Origin: Brevibacterium renqingii
GTDB lineage: Bacteria; Actinomycetota; Actinomycetes; Actinomycetales; Brevibacteriaceae
NCBI RefSeq assembly: GCF_017808105.1
Contig: NZ_JADBHF010000008.1
Span: 1 to 64,000 of the forward strand
Length of the DNA stretch: 64,000 nt
Direction: 5' to 3'
The notes beneath the pieces are model-generated. The model did no database searches. It was given only the letters and a program-made list of their open reading frames with translations, and was not told the origin of the DNA. Numbering within the stretch: position 1 is the first letter of the stretch; each line of letters begins with the position of its first letter. The position numbers and the translations under genes were made by a program. Below are positions 54,613-63,745 of this stretch, in pieces.

Positions 54613-54673
54613 CGACCGCTGACGGGCTCGTGTGCCCGCAGCTCAGTGACGGTGGCTTCGGTCCTGCCCGAAG

Positions 54674-55528
54674 TCAGTAGTCGTAGAAGCCGCGGCCCGA
54701 TTTCACGCCGAGCAGACCGGCGTCGACCATGCGCGAGAGGAGAACGGGCGGTTTGGTCGCCAGATCACCGGTCTCGTCGTACATGCTCTGGGCCGCATAG
54801 AGGCAGGTGTCGAGCCCGACGAGGTCGGCGAGTCTGATCGGACCCATCGGATGCGCGCAGCCTCCCACCATTCCCGCGTCGATGTCCTCCTTCGTGGCGA
54901 AGCCGGACTCGAGCATTCTGATGGCGCTGCACAGGTACGGGATGAGCAGGGCGTTGACGATGAAGCCGGGCCGGTCCTGGGCCTGGATCGGATTCTTGCC
55001 GAGCACATCGGCGACGAACGAGGTCACAGTGTCCCGGACCTCGTCAGCGGTGAGCACGGAGGACACGATCTCGACGAGCGGCTGCACGGGAGCCGGGTTG
55101 AAGAAGTGGACTCCGAGCACCCGCTCGGGCCGGGAGGTCGACTGCGCGAACCGAACGATCGGCATCGACGAGGTGTTCGAGGCGAGGATCGCCTCGGGGT
55201 CGGTGACGACCTCATCGAGTTCGGCGAAGATCGACTTCTTGATCTCCTCGTTCTCGCTGGCGGCTTCGATGACGAGCTGGCGGTCGGCCAGATCGGCGAT
55301 GTCTGTGGTGAACCGCAGGTTCGCCAGTGCGGCTTCGCGGGCGGATTCGTCGAGCTTGCCCTTCTCGACGGCCCGCCCCAGCGACTTCTCGATCCGGGCC
55401 TTCCCGGCGGCGGAGGCCTCCTCGTTGATCTCGCGGACGATCACCTCGAGTCCGGATTTCGCCAGCACCTCGGCGATTCCGGCTCCCATGAGTCCGCTGC
55501 CGATGACGGCGGTGCGTTGAATGCTCAT
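54674..55528 (-). CDS. 3-hydroxyacyl-CoA (3-hydroxybutyryl-CoA) dehydrogenase
   Basis: NAD(P)-dependent dehydrogenase of 284 residues acting on 3-hydroxyacyl-CoA. The dinucleotide-binding VIGSGLMGAGIAEVLAKSG is at the N-terminus, the catalytic His is in HFFNPAPVQPLVEI, and the C-terminal half holds the dimerising helices (IRMLESGFATKEDIDAGM). Whether it acts on hydroxybutyryl-CoA specifically is not certain. ATG 55528 follows AAGGAG by 6 nt; the in-frame ATG at 55543 precedes that site. Confidence 0.9.
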   Translation of the reverse strand: MSIQRTAVIGSGLMGAGIAEVLAKSGLEVIVREINEEASAAGKARIEKSLGRAVEKGKLDESAREAALANLRFTTDIADLADRQLVIEAASENEEIKKSIFAELDEVVTDPEAILASNTSSMPIVRFAQSTSRPERVLGVHFFNPAPVQPLVEIVSSVLTADEVRDTVTSFVADVLGKNPIQAQDRPGFIVNALLIPYLCSAIRMLESGFATKEDIDAGMVGGCAHPMGPIRLADLVGLDTCLYAAQSMYDETGDLATKPPVLLSRMVDAGLLGVKSGRGFYDY

Positions 55529-55563
55529 AAGCTTCTCCTTCATTGGTCTGGATGAGTCGGTGT

Positions 55564-56067
55564 TCAGGCCATGCGGGCGAGGAACCAGTCGCTCGACCGG
55601 ATGGCCTTCATCGCTTCACGGCGACGCTCCTTCGGCAGGGTCTGGACATAGACCTGCCCGTCGAGGTGGGCCACCTCGTGCTGGAGCATCTGGGCGAAGA
55701 CCTCGGTGCCCTCGATCTCGATCGGTTCATTCTTCGCATCCACTCCGCGCACTCGGGCGAACTCGTAGCGCGGAGTGGGGAAGAACAGTCCGGGGACGGA
55801 CAGGCAGCCCTCTTCGATGTCACGCAGCCGCCCGCCGACTTCGATCTCGGGGTTGATGACATAGCCGGTGCGGCCATCGAGGTCGTAGCCGAAGGCCCGC
55901 AGCCCGACCCCGATCTGCGGGGCGGCCACCGCAGCGCGGCCTTCCGGCCGGGAGCTGTCGACGAGGTCGGCGGCCAGAGCCTCGACGGAGTCATCGAACA
56001 CCGTCACCGGATCGCAGACGCTGCGCAGCACGGGGTCGCCCCAGAGGCGGATCTCTCTCTCAGGCAT
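55564..56067 (-). CDS. def: Peptide deformylase
   Basis: Metal-dependent enzyme that removes the N-formyl group from nascent proteins. The 167-residue protein has the three motifs: GVGLRAFG in place of GxGLAAxQ, EGCLSVPG (metal Cys) and QHEVAHLDG (HExxH). The first motif departs from the consensus, with LR for LA and no Gln. Its ATG overlaps the pyc stop (ATGCCTGA), so it is translated from the same mRNA. Confidence 0.9.
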   Translation of the reverse strand: MPEREIRLWGDPVLRSVCDPVTVFDDSVEALAADLVDSSRPEGRAAVAAPQIGVGLRAFGYDLDGRTGYVINPEIEVGGRLRDIEEGCLSVPGLFFPTPRYEFARVRGVDAKNEPIEIEGTEVFAQMLQHEVAHLDGQVYVQTLPKERRREAMKAIRSSDWFLARMA

Positions 56068-59000
56068 CGACGACTGCGACGAGATCGCCGCCCTCGAGCT
56101 GCTGAACGTCGGCAATAGCCACCCGCGAGACCGTTCCCGCAGTCTGCGTGGTGATCGTCGCTTCCATCTTCATGGCCTCGATCGTTGCGATCGTGTCCCC
56201 CGCCGCGACCTGATCGCCCTCGTGGACCTGCATCGTGACGACTCCGGCGAACGGGCTGCCGACATGGCCGGCGTTGTTCGGATCGGCCTTCTCGGCGGTC
56301 TTGACTTCGCTTTCGACAGAGCGGTCGCGCACCTGCAGGGGACGCAGCTGTCCGTTGAGGGTGAACATGACCGAGCGCATTCCGCGCTCGTCGGTGCCGC
56401 CGACTGCCTGGACACCGATGAGCAGGTTCTTGCCCTTGGAGATCTCGACCGCGTGCTCTTCGCCCGCGGTGAGGCCGTAGAGGTACTCGGAGGTCTCGAC
56501 CACGGACAGATCGCCGTAGTTCTCCCGCATCTGTTCGAACTCCTTGGTCGGTCCGGGGAACAGGAGCTGGTTGAGCTTATCCTTGCGTTCCCGGCCCGAC
56601 TCCTCGAGAGCGGCGGCATCATCGGCTTCGAGGTGCTCGACCAGCGGCTTGTGAGCGCGACCGGCCAGCGCCTTCGTCCGGAAGGGCTCCGGCCATCCGC
56701 CCGGAGGGTCACCGAGGTCGCCGCTGAGGAATCCGATCACCGAGTCCGGGATATCGAACTTCTCGGGGTTCTCCGCGAACTCCTCCGGAGAGACTCCTGC
56801 ACCGACGAGGTGGAGAGCGAGATCGCCGACGACCTTCGACGACGGAGTGACCTTGACCAGATGCCCGAGGATCGAGTCGGCGGCCGCGTACATCTTCTCG
56901 ATGTCCTCGAACCTCTCCCCCAGGCCCAGCGCCACTGCCTGCTGACGCAAGTTCGACAGCTGTCCACCCGGGATCTCGTGCCGGTAGACCCGTCCCGTGG
57001 GTCCGGCCAGCCCGGACTCGAAGGGGGCGTAGACCTTGCGTACGGATTCCCAGTACGGTTCGAGGTCGCTGACGGCGTCGAGGCTGATGCCCGTATCCCG
57101 GTCGGTGTTCTCGAAGGCCGCGACGAGGGCGGAGAGGCTGGGCTGGCTGGTGGTGCCGGCCATGGCAGCCGAGGCCGCATCGACGGCGTCGGCACCGGCA
57201 CCTGCGGCTGCGTACAGCGTCGCGAGCTGTCCGCCGGCGGTGTCGTGGGTGTGCACGTGGACGGGCAGGTCGAAGTTCTCCCGCAGGGCGGTCACGAGCT
57301 TCGCCGTCGCGGCGGGACGCAGCAGCCCGGCCATGTCCTTGATGGCGAGCACATGGGCGCCGGCGGAGACGATCTGCTCGGCGAGCCGCAGGTAGTAGTC
57401 GAGGGTGTAGAGCTCCTCACGCGGATCGAGGATGTCCGAGGTGTAGCACAGGGCCACCTCGGCGAGGGCGGAATCCGTTCCACGCACGGCTTCGATGGCC
57501 GGACGCATCTGCTCGACGTCGTTGAGGGCGTCGAAGATGCGGAAGATGTCGATGCCGGTGCGTGCGGCCTCGTCGACGAAGGCGTCGGTGACCTCGGTCG
57601 GGTACGGGGTGTATCCGACGGTGTTGCGTCCGCGCAGCAGCATCTGCAGGTTGATGTTGGGCACCGCCGACCGCAGTGCCTCGAGGCGTTCCCAGGGATC
57701 CTCGCCGAGGAAGCGCAGGGCCACGTCATAGGTGGCTCCGCCCCACGCCTCGATGCTCAGCAGCTCTGGTGTCATCCGGGACACGTGACCGGCCACGGCC
57801 AGCAGGTCGCGGGTGCGCACGCGGGTGGCCAAGAGTGACTGGTGGGCATCACGGAAAGTCGTATCGGTCACGGCCAGCGCGGTCTGCTCGCGCAGCGACC
57901 GGGCGAACCCCTCAGGACCGAGGTCGAGGAGCCGGTCACGGCTGCCCGAGGCCGGAGCGGCGGAGAGGTCGATGTCCGGGAGCTTGTCCGTCGGTCGGAT
58001 GCGCAGGCCCGGTTCGCCGTGGGGACGGTTGACCGTGACATCGGCGAGGTAGTCGAGCAGCTTCGATCCGCGATCGGCGCTGACGCGGGCGTCGAGCAGA
58101 TGCGGGCGCTCCTCGATGAATGCCGTCGACAGATCGCCGGCGATGAAGGAGGGGTCGTCGAGGACGGCCTGGAGGAAGCCGATGTTCGACGAGACGCCGC
58201 GGATCCGGAATTCGGCGAGTGCGCGCTTCGCCCGGCCCACAGCCTGCGCGAAGTCACGTCCCCGGCAGGAGAGTTTGACGAGCATCGAGTCGAAGTGCGG
58301 GCTGACCGCGGCGCCGGCGTGGACGGTGCCGCCGTCGAGACGGACTCCGGCACCGCCCGCGGAGCGGTAGGCGGTGATGGTGCCGGTATCGGGTCGAAAC
58401 GAGTTCGCCGGGTCCTCTGTGGTGATGCGGCACTGCAGAGCCGCACCCTTGATGCGCATGTCCTCCTGGCGCAGCCCGATCTCCTCGAGCGTCTCGCCCG
58501 AGGCGATGCGCATCTGCGAGGCGACGAGATCGATGTCGGTGATCTCCTCGGTCACGGTGTGCTCGACCTGGATGCGCGGGTTCATCTCGATGAAGACATG
58601 CTTGCCGGCCCTGGGGCCTTCGGTCTCGAGGAGGAACTCCACGGTTCCGGCGTTCTGGTAACCCAGCGCCTTCGCGAACTTCAGGGCGTCCGTGTGCAGT
58701 GCCTCGGCGATCGCCGGATCGAGATCCGGTGCCGGGGCGATCTCGACGACCTTCTGGTGGCGACGCTGCACGGAGCAGTCGCGTTCGAACAGGTGGATGG
58801 CGTTCGAGTCGTTGTCGGCCAGGACCTGGACCTCGATGTGACGAGGACGCTGCACAGCCTGTTCGATGAACACCGTCGGGTCGCCGAAGGCGCCCTCCGC
58901 CTCACGCATGGCGGCCTTGAGCGCGTCCTCGAGATCCGAGGCCTGCGCGACGCGCCGCATCCCGCGCCCGCCGCCGCCGGCGACGGCCTTGACGAAGAGC

Positions 59001-59461
59001 GGATACTCCATCGACTCAGCATCGGCGAGCAGCTGTGCGATATCGGCCGAGGGCCGGGTGGAGTCGAGGACCGGGATGCCGGCATTGCGGGCCGCGGCCA
59101 GTGCCTGGACCTTGTTGCCGGCGAGTTCGAGCACGTCGGCCTTCGGGCCGACGAAGGTGATCCCCGCTTCAGCGCAGGCGCGGGCCAGATCCGGGTTCTC
59201 GGACAGGAAGCCGTAACCGGGGTAGATCGCATCTGCGCCGCTCTCCTTCGCGACGCGCAGCATCTCCTCGACGCTGAGGTAGGCACGGACGGGGTGCCCC
59301 TCCTCGCCGATCATATAGGCCTCATCGGCCTTCATGCGGTGCTCGGAGTTGCGGTCTTCGTAAGGGAAGACCGCAACGGTGGAGGCTCCGAGCTCATAAG
59401 CGGCACGGAACGCGCGAACGGCGATCTCTCCGCGATTGGCCACAAGAACTTTGGAGAACAT
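56060..59461 (-). CDS. pyc: Pyruvate carboxylase
   Basis: Anaplerotic biotin enzyme of 1133 residues converting pyruvate, bicarbonate and ATP to oxaloacetate. Domains in order: biotin carboxylase (about 1-450, with VKAVAGGGGRGMRRV and EMNPRIQVEHTVTEE), carboxyltransferase (about 520-820, with FRDAHQSLLATRVRTRDLL), tetramerisation region and a C-terminal biotinyl domain with EAMKMEATITT. Full-length and in frame. A TTACAG stretch upstream is a possible promoter, but no leaderless hexamer fits the ATG. Downstream def is coupled. Confidence 0.96.
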   Translation of the reverse strand: MFSKVLVANRGEIAVRAFRAAYELGASTVAVFPYEDRNSEHRMKADEAYMIGEEGHPVRAYLSVEEMLRVAKESGADAIYPGYGFLSENPDLARACAEAGITFVGPKADVLELAGNKVQALAAARNAGIPVLDSTRPSADIAQLLADAESMEYPLFVKAVAGGGGRGMRRVAQASDLEDALKAAMREAEGAFGDPTVFIEQAVQRPRHIEVQVLADNDSNAIHLFERDCSVQRRHQKVVEIAPAPDLDPAIAEALHTDALKFAKALGYQNAGTVEFLLETEGPRAGKHVFIEMNPRIQVEHTVTEEITDIDLVASQMRIASGETLEEIGLRQEDMRIKGAALQCRITTEDPANSFRPDTGTITAYRSAGGAGVRLDGGTVHAGAAVSPHFDSMLVKLSCRGRDFAQAVGRAKRALAEFRIRGVSSNIGFLQAVLDDPSFIAGDLSTAFIEERPHLLDARVSADRGSKLLDYLADVTVNRPHGEPGLRIRPTDKLPDIDLSAAPASGSRDRLLDLGPEGFARSLREQTALAVTDTTFRDAHQSLLATRVRTRDLLAVAGHVSRMTPELLSIEAWGGATYDVALRFLGEDPWERLEALRSAVPNINLQMLLRGRNTVGYTPYPTEVTDAFVDEAARTGIDIFRIFDALNDVEQMRPAIEAVRGTDSALAEVALCYTSDILDPREELYTLDYYLRLAEQIVSAGAHVLAIKDMAGLLRPAATAKLVTALRENFDLPVHVHTHDTAGGQLATLYAAAGAGADAVDAASAAMAGTTSQPSLSALVAAFENTDRDTGISLDAVSDLEPYWESVRKVYAPFESGLAGPTGRVYRHEIPGGQLSNLRQQAVALGLGERFEDIEKMYAAADSILGHLVKVTPSSKVVGDLALHLVGAGVSPEEFAENPEKFDIPDSVIGFLSGDLGDPPGGWPEPFRTKALAGRAHKPLVEHLEADDAAALEESGRERKDKLNQLLFPGPTKEFEQMRENYGDLSVVETSEYLYGLTAGEEHAVEISKGKNLLIGVQAVGGTDERGMRSVMFTLNGQLRPLQVRDRSVESEVKTAEKADPNNAGHVGSPFAGVVTMQVHEGDQVAAGDTIATIEAMKMEATITTQTAGTVSRVAIADVQQLEGGDLVAVVDA

Positions 59462-59626
59462 AGGTGTCTCTCACTTCTGTAACGGCCGCACTGGGGCGAC
59501 TGGTCGACAAGCTGTCGGGAACATACTCTACTCAGTGACCTGCGCCACCTCTGCGACCGGGGGTCCACTCACTATTGAGACATGGGTCTCGGCGTGGTCG
59601 GGACGGCCTCGCCGGGCCCGATACGT

Positions 59627-59632
59627 TACCGT
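59627..59632 (+). promoter_or_regulatory. Putative -10 (TACCGT) for leaderless parA-like gene
   Basis: TACCGT is followed by 6 nt and the GTG at 59639. The AGGAGG in between touches the start codon, too close for use as a ribosome-binding site. Confidence 0.45.
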
Positions 59633-59638
59633 AGGAGG

Positions 59639-60481
59639 GTGCTTGTCCTAAGTATCAGCAGCCTCAAAGGCGGAGTCGGTAAGACGTCCGTGACGCTCGG
59701 TCTGGCCTCGGCGGCCTACAACAGGGGAATTCCGACCCTGGTCGTCGACATGGACCCACAGGCGGACTCGTCGACCGGCCTCGATGTGCCGACCTCGACG
59801 CGGGTCGACATCGCCGATGTTCTCGCTGCTCCGAAGTCCCAGAAGATCCTGTCCGAGGCGATCATCCCGTCCGGGTGGGTCGGCGACAGACTCGGCCATC
59901 TCGACGTGATCTCCGGTTCGCCTCGTGCTGCGGAGTTCGACCGCCCCTCGCTGTCCGAGCGCTACCTGCGCCGACTCGAGGACGCCCTGAGCCGAATCGC
60001 AAAGGGGTATCGCCTCGTCCTCATCGACTGCCCCCCGAGCCTCAATGGGCTCACTCGCACGGCCTGGTCGGCGAGCAACAGAGTCGCTGTGGTCACCGAA
60101 CCGAGCCTCTTCTCCGTGGCCGCGGCCGATCGAGCCCTCCGCGCCGCCGATGAGCTCAGGCAGCGCGGGGCCAGCGACCTGCAGCCGCTGGGTCTGGTCG
60201 TCAACCGAGTCCGCGCGGGATCGACGGAGCATGACTATCGCATCCAGGAGATGCGCGAGATGTTCGGCCCGCTCGTGCTCAACCCGCCTTTGGCCGAGCG
60301 TGCAGTGATGCAGCAGGCCCAGGGCTCGGCTCGTCCGATCCACTCCTGGCCGGGCAAACCGGCAGAGGAGGTGGCAGGGTCATTCGATTCGCTCCTCGAA
60401 CGGGCGCTGCGTTCGGAGAACATCCGCAGCCGGCGCGGTGGGGATGCGAAGTCGAACCAGGCGAAGCCTGAGAAGAAGTAG
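59639..60481 (+). CDS. ParA family ATPase
   Basis: A 280-residue deviant-Walker ATPase. The P-loop SLKGGVGKTS is at residues 9-18, DMDPQAD is the A' region, and LVLIDCPPSLNG carries the Walker B Asp. No parB gene follows, so it is a stand-alone ParA, possibly for positioning protein cargo rather than chromosome segregation. The C-terminus has a basic tail. GTG 59639 fits both the -10 hexamer and family N-termini. Convergent with the MerR gene. Confidence 0.88.
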   Translation: MLVLSISSLKGGVGKTSVTLGLASAAYNRGIPTLVVDMDPQADSSTGLDVPTSTRVDIADVLAAPKSQKILSEAIIPSGWVGDRLGHLDVISGSPRAAEFDRPSLSERYLRRLEDALSRIAKGYRLVLIDCPPSLNGLTRTAWSASNRVAVVTEPSLFSVAAADRALRAADELRQRGASDLQPLGLVVNRVRAGSTEHDYRIQEMREMFGPLVLNPPLAERAVMQQAQGSARPIHSWPGKPAEEVAGSFDSLLERALRSENIRSRRGGDAKSNQAKPEKK

Positions 60482-60506
60482 CCTCTCCCCCAGCACAGTT
60501 ATGCGA

Positions 60507-60537
60507 CTGCCGCCCTGACCCTCGGTTCGGGCGGCAG
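60507..60537. terminator. Hairpin after parA-like gene
   Basis: CTGCCGCCC at 60507-60515 pairs with GGGCGGCAG at 60529-60537. Confidence 0.6.
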
Positions 60538-60640
60538 CTTGATGTTCAGGCGGCGGAACCCGAGCGCGAATCCCGGTGGGTCCGCGGGAATCGTGGTCAT
60601 CGGGAGCCATCCGGAATCCGGCGCCCGCAGTCAACAGCGA

Positions 60641-60669
60641 AGGCGGCCCGTCCAGTGGACGGACCGCCT
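60641..60669. terminator. Hairpin after MerR gene
   Basis: AGGCGG-C-CCGTCC at 60641-60653 pairs with GGACGG-A-CCGCCT at 60657-60669 with one mismatch pair, downstream of the minus-strand MerR stop. Confidence 0.6.
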
Positions 60670-60702
60670 CGGCGATTCAGATTGTGGAGAGCCGCGCTGG
60701 AA

Positions 60703-61284
60703 TCAGCCGCTCTTGCGGGCGCGACGGGCGGCGAGCTCGTCCATCGCTTCGATGGCCGCACCGTCTTCCGGCAGCCGTTCGCTCGGAAGTTCGGACAGGG
60801 TGCCTTCGACCTCGTTCCAGACGCGGCCGACGGCGATGCCGAATACACCCTGGCCCCCCTGGAGGAGGTCGACGACCTCGTCCGGCGATGTGCACTCGAA
60901 GACGCTGGCCCCATCGGACATGAGGGTGATCTGGGAGAGATCCTCGACGCCCCGGGAGCGCAGGTGCTCGACCGCGGTGCGAATCGACTGCAGCCCGACA
61001 CCGGTGTCGAGGAGCCGCTTGACGATCTTGAGGACGAGGATGTCGCGGAAGCTGTAGAGACGCTGGCTGCCGGAACCGGTCGCGTTCCTGATCGACGGGG
61101 TCACCAGGTCGGTGCGCGCCCAGTAATCGAGACGACGATAGCTGATGCCGACGACCTTGCACACGGTGGGACCGCGGTAGCCGGCCTCTTCGTCGAGAAC
61201 GGGCAGATCATCATCGAACAGCAGCCCTTGGGCCGCTGCCGGCATCGACGTCATGTCGACGCTTTCGTGACTTGAGCGGTTCAC
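60703..61284 (-). CDS. MerR family regulator, Rv1830 (ResR/McdR) type
   Basis: A 193-residue regulator. The winged helix (about 35-105) reads YRGPTVCKVVGISYRRLDYW, DLVTPSIRNATGSGSQRLYS and FRDILVLKIVKRLLDTGVGL. The rest, with DGASVFECTSPDEVVDLLQGG, is nearly identical in outline to mycobacterial Rv1830, linked to cell-division control and antibiotic resilience. No metal-binding Cys pair, so not a metal sensor. GTG start follows GGAGG. Palindromic GGTAACG/CGTTACC lies further upstream. Confidence 0.9.
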   Translation of the reverse strand: MNRSSHESVDMTSMPAAAQGLLFDDDLPVLDEEAGYRGPTVCKVVGISYRRLDYWARTDLVTPSIRNATGSGSQRLYSFRDILVLKIVKRLLDTGVGLQSIRTAVEHLRSRGVEDLSQITLMSDGASVFECTSPDEVVDLLQGGQGVFGIAVGRVWNEVEGTLSELPSERLPEDGAAIEAMDELAARRARKSG

Positions 61285-61511
61285 ACCGACTCCTCCTTAA
61301 AGTCCCTGGGGGAAGCGAAGGTCGCTTGGAAGGACCGAGAACACAGTCATTCTAGCCCTCTTCCCAGCGAACCTACAGTGGGATTCAACAACTCCAAGCT
61401 ATTCTGCCGGTCCGGTCAGGACAAACACCTGAAGGTAACGATTTCTGCGTGTCGCCGTTACCGCAGTATTCGAACATGTCATGCAGCCGTCGTGAGGCCG
61501 TGGCGAGAGGC
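61285..61511. other. Intergenic region between MerR gene and acyltransferase
   Basis: About 227 bp without a supported gene. It contains GGTAACG at 61434-61440 inverted at CGTTACC 61456-61462, separated by 15 nt; these half-sites resemble those before rpf but are inverted, not direct. It also holds the promoter region of the MerR gene. Confidence 0.4.
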
Positions 61512-62318
61512 TCACTCGGCCGGTGCCGCCGGCCCGTCGTCCTCTCTGCCCGACGTCGTCGCGGCTCCGGTGCCCTTCGACTTCCTCGTCGAATCCCGGG
61601 CGGCGTCCCCGACGCTGTCCGCTTTCTTCGGCTTCGCACTGGTCAGCAGCTTGGTCTTGACCGTCGAGGCATAGGTGTCGACGTACTCCTGCCCGGACAG
61701 CCGCATGATCTCGTACATGATCTCATCGGTGACAGATCGCAGCAGGAAGCGGTCGGTGGGCAGGCCGGCGTACTTCGAGAAGTCCATCGGAGAACCGAAG
61801 ACGACGCCGACTCGGCGCAGCTTGGGCACCAGCCGGCCGGCGGGCTGGAGTTTGTCGGTGCCGATGATGGCCACGGGGATGACCGGCGCCTCGGACTCGA
61901 GGACCAGCCGTGCGATTCCCGTCCGGCCCCGATAGAGTTTGCCGTCGGGCGATCGGGTGCCCTCGGGGTAGATGCCCAGGCAATTGCCCTCGCCGAGCAC
62001 TTTCAGCCCCGATTCGAGCGAGGCCCGCGAGCCCGATCCGCCGCCTCGGTCCATGGGCAGCTGGTTGTTGAGTTTGAAGAACCAGCGGGTGACCGCGCCC
62101 TTGATCCCACGGCCGGTGAAATAGTCCTTCTTCGCGAGGTAGACCACCGGGCGGGGCGCGAGCAGCGGGACGAAGATCGAGTCCATGAAGTGATTGTGGT
62201 TTCCCGCGATGATCGCCGGGCCCTCCGACGGAAGGTTGTCCAGGCCGCGCACCCAGGGACGGAACAGGATCCGCAGGATGGGTCCGGCGAGGACTCGCTT
62301 GAGAAACCAGTAGAACAC
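61512..62318 (-). CDS. Lysophospholipid acyltransferase (1-acylglycerol-3-phosphate type)
   Basis: A 268-residue PlsC-family acyltransferase with a hydrophobic N-terminus. The acyltransferase motifs are GNHNHFMDSIF (H-x4-D) and IYPEGTRS, and YRGRTGIARLVLE lies between. The C-terminal tail of about 40 residues is charged and low-complexity. GTG 62318 has GGAAGG 6 nt upstream; the GTG at 62324 is directly adjacent to it. The open frame continues far upstream but without family similarity, so it is rejected. Confidence 0.9.
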   Translation of the reverse strand: MFYWFLKRVLAGPILRILFRPWVRGLDNLPSEGPAIIAGNHNHFMDSIFVPLLAPRPVVYLAKKDYFTGRGIKGAVTRWFFKLNNQLPMDRGGGSGSRASLESGLKVLGEGNCLGIYPEGTRSPDGKLYRGRTGIARLVLESEAPVIPVAIIGTDKLQPAGRLVPKLRRVGVVFGSPMDFSKYAGLPTDRFLLRSVTDEIMYEIMRLSGQEYVDTYASTVKTKLLTSAKPKKADSVGDAARDSTRKSKGTGAATTSGREDDGPAAPAE

Positions 62319-62423
62319 GCGCACCCTTCCATGTACGACTCCTTGTCGTCCTCGGCAATCATATATCGACACGAAGCATGAACGGCCACGCCAGGGACAA
62401 GTCATTCGTGCCATCCTGGGGGC

Positions 62424-63215
62424 ATGGAGATCGATTTCACCCTGCGGTCGGATCCGACGGCCGCCTTCCGCAGCCTCGACGCCCGCTCCTCGACTGCGGT
62501 CCTCTTCCTGCACGGGATCACCGGGTCCCCCGTCGTCTGGGTGCCCATCGCGCGGGCGGTCGCGGCCGAAGGAGTCGATGTCAGTGTGCCGCTGCTGCCC
62601 GGGCACGGCACCACCTGGCAGGAGATGGTCCCGACCGGTTGGGCGGATTGGCTCGGTGAGGCGCGTACGGAGCTGGGTCGACTGCAGACCGATCACGACC
62701 GGGTCGTCGTCGCGGGTCTGTCGATGGGCGGGGCCTTGGCCCTGGCCCTGGGCGCGACCGCGGCCGCGCCCGATGAGCTCGTCGTGGTCAATCCTGCGCT
62801 CCACATCGACTCGCCCTTCGCCCCGCTTCTGCCCGTGCTCCGCAGAGTGGTGCGGACGATTCCGTCGATCGGAGGCGACATCGCTCATCCGGATCGCGAC
62901 GAATACGCCTACCCGCGGACGCCGCTCGCACCGCTGGCTTCCTTCCACCAGGCGCTGCGGATCCTGCGTCAGGATCTGTGGAAGGTCGAGTGCCCGGTCA
63001 CCGCGATGGTCTCCGGGGAGGACAATGTGGTCGGGCCGCGGACGCTGCGCAGTCTGCGCTCGAATCTGCCGCACCCGCCGCACATCGTCGCTCTGCGTCG
63101 GTCGCGCCACGTGGCCACTCTCGACTTCGACGCGCCTCTGATCGCCGAGGCGGTTCTGTCCACCGCACGAGCCGGTGCCGGCGGTGCCTCCCGAGTCGCC
63201 GGGGACGGGGAATAG
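62424..63215 (+). CDS. Alpha/beta hydrolase (esterase/lipase-like)
   Basis: A 263-residue alpha/beta-hydrolase similar to monoglyceride lipases/carboxylesterases. Oxyanion segment VLFLHGITGSPV, nucleophile elbow GLSMGG (Ser at about 95), acid in SGEDNVVG and catalytic His in RRSRHVATLD. No signal peptide. CATCCT 6 nt before the ATG is a possible leaderless -10. Divergent from the acyltransferase, so possibly related to lipid turnover (inference). Confidence 0.9.
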   Translation: MEIDFTLRSDPTAAFRSLDARSSTAVLFLHGITGSPVVWVPIARAVAAEGVDVSVPLLPGHGTTWQEMVPTGWADWLGEARTELGRLQTDHDRVVVAGLSMGGALALALGATAAAPDELVVVNPALHIDSPFAPLLPVLRRVVRTIPSIGGDIAHPDRDEYAYPRTPLAPLASFHQALRILRQDLWKVECPVTAMVSGEDNVVGPRTLRSLRSNLPHPPHIVALRRSRHVATLDFDAPLIAEAVLSTARAGAGGASRVAGDGE

Positions 63216-63243
63216 CCTCGGGGCGAGAATTGCTGTGACGGAT

Positions 63244-63696
63244 ATGAACGACGAAGAGCCCCCTGCGACTCCCGGTGACGAAGACGGTGAGGACTGGCGG
63301 CAGGACGTGCCCGATTCCGAACGGATCGGCAAGGACCGTTCTCGCATCAGCGACGAGGAATGGGAGGCCCTCGTCGAGCAGATCGCCGAACCCTCGGCGG
63401 TGATGGGCGAGATGCCCGTCGAGGATGTCCGTGAGGCGCTCGATGACTCCGAGCACTGGCACCCAGGTCCCGCCGAACCGATCGGATGGCGTACGGCCTC
63501 GCCCACACTCGTGCTCTCATGGGCGGCCGCCCTCGGCGCGGTCCTGCTCCTGCTCTTCGGCATCATCTTCTTCCGGCCGCTGCCCGGCTGGTATCTGCTC
63601 ATCGGTCTCGCCGTTGGGGTCGGCGGAGCGGTGGGCCTGTTCTTCCATCTGCCTCAGCACCGTTCCTCCGACGACGGCGACGGGTCCTCCGTGTGA
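63244..63696 (+). CDS. Membrane protein with acidic N-terminus
   Basis: A 150-residue protein. The first 85 residues are strongly acidic (DEDGEDWRQDVPDSERIG, then RISDEEWEALVEQIA). Two membrane helices follow, around LSWAAALGAVLLLLFGIIFF and YLLIGLAVGVGGAVGLFF, with a short acidic C-terminus. Family not recognised with confidence; it may be a DUF-type actinobacterial membrane protein. The ATG is chosen, but a GTG three codons earlier (63235) is equally possible. Starts 28 nt after the hydrolase stop. Confidence 0.65.
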   Translation: MNDEEPPATPGDEDGEDWRQDVPDSERIGKDRSRISDEEWEALVEQIAEPSAVMGEMPVEDVREALDDSEHWHPGPAEPIGWRTASPTLVLSWAAALGAVLLLLFGIIFFRPLPGWYLLIGLAVGVGGAVGLFFHLPQHRSSDDGDGSSV

Positions 63697-63745
63697 TCGA
63701 GGTGCCCGCCCATCCATGTCACCGCCGGGTGACACACTTGGGTTC

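Noticed and set aside
56222-57838. 538-codon plus-strand open frame opposite pyc
   Set aside because: Shadow of pyruvate carboxylase; no ribosome-binding site or family features.
62319-63602. Upstream extension of the acyltransferase frame to 696 codons
   Set aside because: The extension crosses the opposite-strand hydrolase gene and has no family similarity; GTG 62318 has a proper ribosome-binding site and matches the PlsC start.
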